Below are positions 55,225-64,000 of a DNA stretch of 64,000 nt, piece after piece (position 1 is the stretch's first letter; each line of letters begins with the position of its first letter). The stretch is from Falsiroseomonas ponticola (GTDB taxonomy: Bacteria; Pseudomonadota; Alphaproteobacteria; Acetobacterales; Acetobacteraceae), in assembly GCF_016805305.1 (NCBI RefSeq), contig NZ_JAERQN010000001.1, forward strand, positions 1 to 64,000. Reading direction: 5' to 3'. The notes under the pieces are model-generated. The model saw only the letters and a program-made list of their open reading frames with translations. It was not told the origin of the DNA and did no database searches. Both the position numbers and the translations under genes were made by a program.

Positions 55225-55276
55225 CCAGGGGCGGTTCGGCCCTGGCCAGGAGTGCAGGGGGGCGGCGCCCCCCTGC
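55225..55276 (-). repeat. Two-hairpin intergenic element, copy E (single, reverse)
   Basis: Hairpin 2' is imperfect (55225-55230 against 55240-55245). The linker CTGGCCAGGAGTGCA follows, then hairpin 1', a perfect 10-bp stem (55254-55263 against 55267-55276). Hairpin 1' is identical to that at 43500-43522. The order is reversed compared with copies A and B. The element stands after the hydrolase stop and before the convergent ygfZ stop. Confidence 0.75.
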
Positions 55277-55320
55277 CGACATCGGTAGGTGCAGCGGGGC
55301 GCCCCCCCGCGGCTGTCCCA

Positions 55321-56151
55321 TCACCCCGCCGGCGTCTTCTCCGCCGGCAGGTGCATCCAGGCGGGCACGCGCGGCGTCAGCACCGCCCCGCCGGCCGACA
55401 GCCTGGCGCCTTCCGCCAGCGCATCCAGGCGCAGCATCGCCAGCCCATGGCCGGCGCGGGCGGAGCGCATCTCCCCCACTTCCACCCCGTCCCGCAGCAC
55501 CGGCGTGCCGGGTGGCGGCAGGCCGCCTTCCACCGTCACGGGCACGATCCGCCGCTTCAGCAGCCCGCGATACTTGGTCCGCGCCGTCAGTTCCTGGCCC
55601 ATGTAGCAGCCCTTGGTCCAGGACACGCCGCCGAGTTCGTCGAAGCCGCCTTCCAGCAGCACGGACTTCTCCGGCTCCAGGTCCCGGCTGCCATCGGTCA
55701 GCCCCAGCGAGAGCCGGTGCAGGTCCCACGCCGCCTCATCCGCATCGCCGAGCGGCGTGTTGCCGAGGATCCGCCACCCCGCCTCCGGCAGGCGCGGGTC
55801 GGGGGCGGCGATGCTGCGTGGCGGCGGCAGCGCGCCGCCCCAGCCCGCCATGACGACGAAATCGGCGGAGACGTCGCGCAGCGCCACGCGGTTGCGCAGC
55901 CGGAAGCGGGACAGGCGCTGCACCAGCGGCCCGGCCTGCTCGCGCTCCACATCCAGCAGCAGGCGTTCGCCATCGGAGAGGATGAAGAAATCGGCCAGCC
56001 ACTTGCCCTGCGGCGTCAGCAGCGCGGCCCAGACGGCCTGGCCCGGCGCGGCCTTCGCCACGTCGTTGGACACGAGCCCCTGCAGGAAGGGGACGCGGTC
56101 CTCCCCCGCCACCTCGACGACTCCACGGCCCGGCAATACGGCAATCGGCAT
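55321..56151 (-). CDS. ygfZ: Folate-binding protein YgfZ
   Basis: A 276-residue GcvT-related protein with the hallmark KGCYMGQEL, in which the Cys is needed for function. It binds tetrahydrofolate and helps repair or assemble iron-sulfur enzymes such as MiaB. The N-terminal VAGEDRVPFLQGLVSNDV is typical. The ATG at 56151 opens the family's usual N-terminus. The stop is 44 bases beyond intergenic element E. Confidence 0.88.
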   Translation of the reverse strand: MPIAVLPGRGVVEVAGEDRVPFLQGLVSNDVAKAAPGQAVWAALLTPQGKWLADFFILSDGERLLLDVEREQAGPLVQRLSRFRLRNRVALRDVSADFVVMAGWGGALPPPRSIAAPDPRLPEAGWRILGNTPLGDADEAAWDLHRLSLGLTDGSRDLEPEKSVLLEGGFDELGGVSWTKGCYMGQELTARTKYRGLLKRRIVPVTVEGGLPPPGTPVLRDGVEVGEMRSARAGHGLAMLRLDALAEGARLSAGGAVLTPRVPAWMHLPAEKTPAG

Positions 56152-56181
56152 GGGCCGGAAGGTGGGAGAGGCGGCGCCGCG

Positions 56182-56208
56182 TTGCAACCGCCGCCTTCGT
56201 GCTATGCG
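56182..56208 (+). promoter_or_regulatory. Candidate short-leader promoter
   Basis: TTGCAA (56182-56187) and TATGCG (56203-56208) are 15 bases apart. The -10 ends 9 bases before the ATG of the glycosyltransferase gene at 56218, so the leader would be only a few bases. The match is modest, and the spacing is shorter than the usual 17. Confidence 0.25.
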
Positions 56209-56217
56209 GGGTGCGCG

Positions 56218-57123
56218 ATGCGCATCCTTTTCGTCACCTCCACCCGGATCGGCGATGCCGTGCTCTCCACGGGGCTGCTCGACCATCTGCTGCGCGCCCA
56301 TCCCGGCGCGCGGGTCACGGTCGCCTGCGGCCCGGCGGCGGAGGGTGTCTTCGCCCGCATGCCGGGGCTCGATCGCCTGATCGTGCTGCGCAAGCGCCGC
56401 TGGTCCGCGCATTGGCTGGACCTCTGGCGCCAGGTGGCCTTCACGCGCTGGGACCTGGTGATCGACCTGCGCGCCTCCGCGCTCGCCTGGATGGTGCCGG
56501 CGCGGGCCCGCGCCACGGCCAAGGGCGGGCGGCGCCCCGGCCATCGCCTTGCGCATCTCGGCGCGCTGCTCGGCCTCGACCCGCCGCCGCTGCCCGTCGC
56601 CTGGACGGCGCCGGCGGATGAGGCGAAGGCGGCCGCGCTGCTGCCCGGCGGCCCCTGGCTGGTGCTGGGCCCGACCGCGAATTGGGAGAAGAAGGTCTGG
56701 CCCGCCGACCGCTTCGTGCAGGTGGCGCAGGCGCTGACCGCCCCCGGCGCCGCGCTGGCCGGCGCGCGCATCGCCATCCTGGGCGGCCCCGGCGAAGGGG
56801 AACGCGCCATGGCCGCGCCGGTGCTGGCGGCACTTCCCGGCGCGCTGGACCTGGTCGGCACGCTGGCGCTGCCGGAAGTGGCCGCGGTGCTGAAGCGCGC
56901 CGCGCTCTTCATCGGCAATGACAGCGGCCTGATGCACCTCTCCGCCGCCGCGGGCGCGCCCACCATCGGCCTGTTCGGCCGCAGCAGCGCCGCGGAATAC
57001 GGCCCCGCCGGCCCCCGTGCGAGGGCCGTCGAGGCCGATGGCCCCCCCTACGAATCGCCGATGACGGACCTGCCCGCCCCCCGCGTGCTGGCCGCAGCCA
57101 CCGCCCTGCTGGCGCCACGCTGA
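56218..57123 (+). CDS. Glycosyltransferase family 9 (heptosyltransferase-like)
   Basis: A 301-residue protein with the GT9 opening MRILFVTSTRIGDAVLSTGLL and the donor motif FIGNDSGLMHLSAAAGAPTIGLFG. GT9 enzymes transfer heptose or related sugars to the LPS core. The stop overlaps the start of the GT4 gene by one base (TGATG). Together with the O-antigen ligase gene that follows, it supports an LPS-building locus. Confidence 0.85.
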   Translation: MRILFVTSTRIGDAVLSTGLLDHLLRAHPGARVTVACGPAAEGVFARMPGLDRLIVLRKRRWSAHWLDLWRQVAFTRWDLVIDLRASALAWMVPARARATAKGGRRPGHRLAHLGALLGLDPPPLPVAWTAPADEAKAAALLPGGPWLVLGPTANWEKKVWPADRFVQVAQALTAPGAALAGARIAILGGPGEGERAMAAPVLAALPGALDLVGTLALPEVAAVLKRAALFIGNDSGLMHLSAAAGAPTIGLFGRSSAAEYGPAGPRARAVEADGPPYESPMTDLPAPRVLAAATALLAPR

Positions 57124-58226
57124 TGCGCGTCATCATGGTCACGCAGAACTTCACCCCCGACCCCGGCGGGATCGAGACCACCATGGGCGGCCTGGCGAGG
57201 GAGGTGGCGGCGGCCGGCCATGCCGTCTCCGTCTTCGCGGAGCGCATCCGCTCCGGCCGGGCGGAGGATACGCCCCCCACCCTTCCCATCCGCCGCTTCG
57301 GCGGCCCCCGCCCGCTGCGCAGACTCGCCCGGCGCCTGGCACTGTGGCGGGCGTTCCGCGCGGCGCCGCCCGACGCCATCATCGCCGATACCTGGAAGAG
57401 CGTGGAGGCCATCCCCGCCACCCGCGCCCGCCTGCTGGTGCTGGCGCATGGCATGGAATTCCCGCCCGACGCCTCGCCCGCCAAGATCGCCCGCATCCGC
57501 GCCGCCCTCGGCCGCGCCGACGCCATCGCCGCCAATTCCCGCTACACGGCGGATCTCGTCCGCCCGCATCTCCGCGCCGGCCAGGTGCTGGAGGTGGTGC
57601 AGCCCGTCATCCGCCCCCAGCCCGAGCCCACCGCCGCCGACATCGCCGCCGCCGCGGCCCTCCGCGGCGATGCCGACCCGCTGCTGTTCAGCCTGGCGCG
57701 GCTCGAGCCCCGCAAGGGCTTCGACCAGGTGATCCGCGCCCTGCCCGCGCTCGCCAGGGAATTCCCCGCCATCCGCCACGTCATCGCCGGCGGCGGGCCG
57801 GACCGGGACCGGCTGGCCGCGCTGGCCGCCGAATGCGGCGTCGCGGACCGCGTGGTCTTCGCCGGGCGGGTGGAGGAGGGGCTGAAGGCCGCGCTCTACC
57901 GCCGCGCCACCCTCTTCGCCATGCCGGTGCGGCGGGAGGGCGCCTCGGTGGAGGGCTTCGGCCTCACCTACCTCGAGGCCGCCTGGCAGGGCGTCGCCTC
58001 CCTCGCCGGGCGCGATGGCGGGGCGGTGGATGCGGTGGCGGCGGGGGAGACGGGCCTCGTCTGCGACGGCGCCGATCCGGATGCGGTGCGCGATGCCCTG
58101 GCCGCCATGCTGCGGGACCGGCCGCGCCTGGCCGCCATGGGCGAAGCCGCGGCGGCGCGGGTGCGCCGGGATTTCGTGTGGGAAGCGGTGACGGCCCGCT
58201 ACGTCGCGCTGCTGCGAGGCCCCTGA
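57123..58226 (+). CDS. Glycosyltransferase family 4
   Basis: A 367-residue GT-B enzyme starting MRVIMVTQNFTPDPGGIE, with the loop HGMEFPPD, the nucleotide-sugar site around IAGGGPDRDRL and the acidic pair in VEGFGLTYLEAAW. The GT4 family adds hexoses to lipid-linked or LPS sugars. It is translationally coupled to the GT9 gene and its end overlaps the end of the convergent O-antigen ligase gene by 28 bases. Confidence 0.87.
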   Translation: MRVIMVTQNFTPDPGGIETTMGGLAREVAAAGHAVSVFAERIRSGRAEDTPPTLPIRRFGGPRPLRRLARRLALWRAFRAAPPDAIIADTWKSVEAIPATRARLLVLAHGMEFPPDASPAKIARIRAALGRADAIAANSRYTADLVRPHLRAGQVLEVVQPVIRPQPEPTAADIAAAAALRGDADPLLFSLARLEPRKGFDQVIRALPALAREFPAIRHVIAGGGPDRDRLAALAAECGVADRVVFAGRVEEGLKAALYRRATLFAMPVRREGASVEGFGLTYLEAAWQGVASLAGRDGGAVDAVAAGETGLVCDGADPDAVRDALAAMLRDRPRLAAMGEAAAARVRRDFVWEAVTARYVALLRGP

Positions 58227-59449
58227 AGCGCCGAGACGGCGACGGCCAGCAGCAGGAGCATGCCGATCCACCATTCCTGCCAGATGCCGTAGCTCAGCAT
58301 CCCCACCACCAGCGCGGCGCCATAGGCGCCGACCGCCCCGGGCCCGAGCCGCGCCGCCGCCACGCCGATCGCCGCCAGCATCAGCGCCGCGATCGCCGCG
58401 CCCACCGCCCCCAGCTCCAGCCACACCTGCAGCGCGGCGTTGTGCGTGTGCAGCGGCAGGCGCTGCGCCGGCGGCCGGGCGAACCAGGTGCGGGACGCCT
58501 CCGAGGTCAGGCCGAAGCGGTCCAGCGTCTCCCGGTCGAACAGCCCGGTCCCGCCCGGGATGGCGCGGGCGGATTCCGCGCCCCAGCCCAGCACGGGCCG
58601 TTCCGCGATGCGCTGCACCGCGAAATCCCAGATCAGGATGCGATGCGCGGCGGAGGGCTGGATCGCCTCCAGCCCCGGCAGGCGGGGCAGCACCGCGCCG
58701 GTCAGCAGCGGCGCCACCAGCATCACCACCGCCGCCGCCGCGCCGACCAGCCACCCGGCCCAGCGCCCCAGCAGCCAGGCCAGCCCCAGCGCCAGCAGCC
58801 CCGCGAAGGCCGCGATCTTCGCACTCTCCGCCGGCAGCAGCAGGGACGCCGCCAGCCCCGCCACCGCCAGCCCCGCGCGCCACCACCAGGCCAGGCCCCG
58901 CATCGCCATCGCCACCGGCAGCAGCACCGCGATGACCGCGACCGCCGATTTCAGCCCGAAGAACAGCCAGGACGGGGCTTCCCGCATCCCGCGCACCGCG
59001 GCGCGGATGCCGTTCCCGCTGAGGTGGTCCGCCGCCGCCAGCGCGATGCCCACCGCCAGCCCCGCCACCAGCGCCCGCCCCACCACCGCCAGCCGCGCGG
59101 GCGGCTCGCTCTCCATCGCCCGCGCCGCCGCCGCCGCCAGCAGCACGAAGCCCGCGAAGCGCAGCCCCGTGCCCAGCGCGCGCATCGGATCCGGCGCCCA
59201 GGCCGCGCTCACCACCGCCCAGGCGCCCAGCGCCACCGCCGCGATCACCACCGGCCCGGGCTTCGGCCAGGGCCAGGCGCCCGTCACCCGCCGCCCCGCC
59301 ACCACCACCGCCAGCAGGCCGAGGCTCGTCACCAGCGCGATGGCCCGGAACTGCAGCACCGCCACCACCGGCACCGCCACCAGCATGACCACCAGCGGCA
59401 ATGTCGGGCTTCGCGAGAAGGGGGAGGCAGGCGTCACGCGGGCATCCAT
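58199..59449 (-). CDS. O-antigen ligase family (Wzy_C) membrane protein
   Basis: A 416-residue inner-membrane protein with about ten hydrophobic segments and the Wzy_C periplasmic loop, in which LHTHNAALQVWLELG carries the essential His. These proteins ligate O-antigen to lipid A-core (WaaL) or polymerise it. The start ATG at 59449 is preferred over an upstream TTG that adds a hydrophobic tail. It overlaps the end of the convergent GT4 gene, so transcripts of the two would be complementary there. Confidence 0.8.
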   Translation of the reverse strand: MDARVTPASPFSRSPTLPLVVMLVAVPVVAVLQFRAIALVTSLGLLAVVVAGRRVTGAWPWPKPGPVVIAAVALGAWAVVSAAWAPDPMRALGTGLRFAGFVLLAAAAARAMESEPPARLAVVGRALVAGLAVGIALAAADHLSGNGIRAAVRGMREAPSWLFFGLKSAVAVIAVLLPVAMAMRGLAWWWRAGLAVAGLAASLLLPAESAKIAAFAGLLALGLAWLLGRWAGWLVGAAAAVVMLVAPLLTGAVLPRLPGLEAIQPSAAHRILIWDFAVQRIAERPVLGWGAESARAIPGGTGLFDRETLDRFGLTSEASRTWFARPPAQRLPLHTHNAALQVWLELGAVGAAIAALMLAAIGVAAARLGPGAVGAYGAALVVGMLSYGIWQEWWIGMLLLLAVAVSALQGPRSSAT

Positions 59450-59583
59450 CGGGCGGTCAGGGCGGGCACCAAGCCACAAGCCCCCCGCCCCCGCAAGCAA
59501 GCCGCACCCACCCTGCCGCGCCGCGCCGTTTCATGGCAGAAGCCCCCACCGGATATCGGCGGCAGTCAGGGGATCGAGAGACG

Positions 59584-60903
59584 ATGGCGCATTACGAGCT
59601 GGTGCTGCGCGGCGGCACCTGCGTGCTGCCCTGGGGCGAGCAGGTCACGGATGTCGGTGTCCGCGCCGGCCGCATCGCCGCCATCGGCGACCTCTCCCGC
59701 GCCCATGCGGAGGAGGAGATCGATTGCCGCGGCCTGCATGTCCTGCCCGGCCTGATCGACAGCCACGTCCATCTGCGCGAACCCGGCGACCCGGCGGTGG
59801 AGACGATCGAGACCGGCACCAAGGCCGCGATCCTCGGCGGCCTCACGGCCGTCTTCGACATGCCCAACACCGCGCCCTCCATCACGACGCGGGAGAAGAT
59901 CGACTGGAAGCGCGATTTCATTCATGGCCGCGCCTGGTGCGACATGGGCTTCTATGTCGGCGCGCTGAAGACCAACATCCCGAGCCTCGCGGAGCTGGAG
60001 GCGCAGCCCAACATCTGCGCCGTGAAGGTCTTCGCCGGCAGCTCCACCGGCGATTTGCTGATCGAGGATGATGCGAGCCTGGAGGCCGTGATGCGCAGCG
60101 GCCGCCGCCGCATCGCCTATCACAGCGAGGACGAGTACCGCCTGCAGGCCCGCCGCCCGAACTACACCACGGGCATGCCGCACCGCATGCATGCCGAATG
60201 GCGCGACGTGGAATGCGCCTTCCTCGGCACCCGCCGCCTGATGGCGATCGCCCGCAAGACCAACCGCCCCGCCCATATCCTGCATGTCTCGACGGCGGAG
60301 GAACTCGGCTACCTCAAGGATTACCGCGACCTCTGCACGGTGGAGGTGCTGCTGAACCACCTGACCCAGACGGATGAGGCCTATGACCGCCTGAAGGGCT
60401 ACGCCGTGATGAACCCGCCGATCCGCGACGCGCGGCACATGGAGGCCGCCTGGGCCGCCGTGGCCGATGGCACGGTGGACACCGTCGGCTCCGACCACGC
60501 GCCGCACAGCCGCGCCAGCAAGGAGAAGCCCTGGCCGGAATGCGGATCGGGCCTGACGGGGGTGCAGACGCTGGTGCCGGTGATGCTGGACCATGTCTCG
60601 GCCGGGCGCCTCTCCCTCTCCCGCCTGACGGACCTGATGGCGGCGGGCCCGGCGCGGGTCTATGGCATGGTGGGCAAGGGGCGGCTCGCCGCCGGCTACG
60701 ATGCCGACTTCACGGTGGTGGACATGAAGCGCAGCCGCACCATCGAGGAGAGCTGGATCGTCTCCCCCTGCGGCTGGACGCCCTTCGCCGGCCATCGCTG
60801 CACGGGCTGGCCGGTGATGACCATCCTGCGCGGCCAGGCGGTGATGCGGGAGGATGAGGTGATCGGCACCCCCGCCGGCGCCCCGGTGCGCTTCGCGCCG
60901 TAG
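59584..60903 (+). CDS. pyrC: Dihydroorotase (amidohydrolase type)
   Basis: A 439-residue enzyme that closes carbamoyl aspartate to dihydroorotate in pyrimidine synthesis. The zinc site is DSHVHLREPGD, the carbamylated Lys is in VKVFAGSSTGDL, a third His is in HVSTAEE and the catalytic Asp is in VGSDHAPHS. It matches the longer type I dihydroorotase, not hydantoinase. A longer upstream frame has a poor N-terminus. The stop lies in a palindromic repeat. Confidence 0.88.
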   Translation: MAHYELVLRGGTCVLPWGEQVTDVGVRAGRIAAIGDLSRAHAEEEIDCRGLHVLPGLIDSHVHLREPGDPAVETIETGTKAAILGGLTAVFDMPNTAPSITTREKIDWKRDFIHGRAWCDMGFYVGALKTNIPSLAELEAQPNICAVKVFAGSSTGDLLIEDDASLEAVMRSGRRRIAYHSEDEYRLQARRPNYTTGMPHRMHAEWRDVECAFLGTRRLMAIARKTNRPAHILHVSTAEELGYLKDYRDLCTVEVLLNHLTQTDEAYDRLKGYAVMNPPIRDARHMEAAWAAVADGTVDTVGSDHAPHSRASKEKPWPECGSGLTGVQTLVPVMLDHVSAGRLSLSRLTDLMAAGPARVYGMVGKGRLAAGYDADFTVVDMKRSRTIEESWIVSPCGWTPFAGHRCTGWPVMTILRGQAVMREDEVIGTPAGAPVRFAP

Positions 60904-61002
60904 AGCACGCTGCGTTCAAACGAACGCAGCTCGTGCTCTAGAAGTCATTGAAGCTAGAGCAAGAAATGCGTTCGGATGCTTCCATCTGAACGCATATTGC
61001 TC
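60901..61002. repeat. Two tandem hairpins with a GAGCA..TGCGTTC core after pyrC
   Basis: The first hairpin (60901-60940) starts with the pyrC stop TAG. It has a 9-bp outer stem, an 8-bp inner stem CTGCGTTC/GAACGCAG with loop AAAC, and a 2-base bulge. The second (60957-61002) has an outer GAGCAA/TTGCTC stem and an inner stem of 13 bp including one G-T pair. Both share a GAGCA start and the TGCGTTC/GAACGCA core, so they are two related units in tandem, with a CTAGA sequence at the junction. Confidence 0.8.
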
Positions 61003-61026
61003 CAGCCCGCGCCTGCGGTTTGACCG

Positions 61027-61053
61027 GCCCCTGCCCGTGCCGCGGGCAGGGGC
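61027..61053. terminator. Hairpin between pyrC and the proline-rich gene
   Basis: A perfect 11-bp stem (61027-61037 against 61043-61053) with a 5-base loop. There is no T tract. It may end pyrC transcription or be only structural. Confidence 0.4.
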
Positions 61054-61140
61054 GTGCGCCCGGGCCATGGACGTCATCTCGTGGTGGTTGAGGGTGGTGC
61101 GGCGGGCTGGTAAGGCCCGCCCGGGGATGCGGCGGAGACG

Positions 61141-64000
<2,860 letters not shown>

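Overview
The window is chromosomal DNA of very high G+C content with dense gene packing, frequent ATGA and TGATG stop/start overlaps and no rRNA, tRNA, insertion sequence or CRISPR array that I could recognise. The gene families (a Bug-type tripartite tricarboxylate receptor, LptD with a CxxC motif, pepA-holC, lptFG-lptD-surA-rsmA, HisKA_2-type kinase, CysQ) fit an alphaproteobacterium, most likely Acetobacteraceae of the Roseomonas type. That assignment is inference from gene content and composition, not from a marker gene.

Layout. 1-7.5 kb: a probable control region with four GTTGAC half-sites, an M23 peptidase, a Na/Pi cotransporter, clpB, a MOSC protein and ndk. 7.6-15.5 kb: a small membrane protein, an ABC-F ATPase, a hybrid histidine kinase, a HisKA_2 sensor kinase and a membrane protein. 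15.6-24.2 kb: a peptidoglycan amidase; pepA, a second M17 peptidase and holC in one operon; cysQ overlapping a Sua5-type tRNA t6A enzyme; and an isochorismatase-like hydrolase coupled to a nucleobase-type permease. 24.2-30.2 kb: a tannin/gallate-like catabolic cluster (PrpF/GalD-family isomerase, Bug receptor, tannase/feruloyl esterase, alpha/beta hydrolase) divergent from a LysR regulator with a clear palindromic operator. 30.2-33.6 kb: paired short ChrA proteins, a D-2-hydroxyacid dehydrogenase and a serine protease lipoprotein. 33.7-40.6 kb: the envelope operon lptF-lptG-lptD-surA-rsmA, with pdxA not present between surA and rsmA. 40.6-46.2 kb: a D-2-hydroxyacid dehydrogenase, an SDR, a glycosyltransferase and ppdK. 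46.3-50 kb: glyQ and glyS with a VapBC-type toxin-antitoxin pair between them. 50-61 kb: small catabolic enzymes, an FkbM methyltransferase, an S49 protease, an FAD monooxygenase/amidohydrolase pair, ygfZ, a glycosyltransferase and O-antigen ligase group, and a dihydroorotase. 61.1 kb to the end: an open, extremely proline-rich gene with an array of LLxxL motifs and an unidentified C-terminal domain.

The most interesting non-coding signal is a family of intergenic elements built from two short hairpins joined by a conserved CCCCA(T/C)CCGCCA linker. It occurs singly at three places (3.5, 24.2 and 55.2 kb) and as inverted pairs at two (32.8 and 43.4 kb). Stem sequences change between copies while base pairing is kept. 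One inverted pair runs into the start of the serine protease gene and seems to have replaced its original 5' end. Other unusual structures are a 40-bp tandem terminator repeat, three tandem 29-bp hairpins with compensatory changes, a triplicated start site between the two chrA genes that creates a mini-ORF, and a long imperfect palindrome at 50.6 kb.
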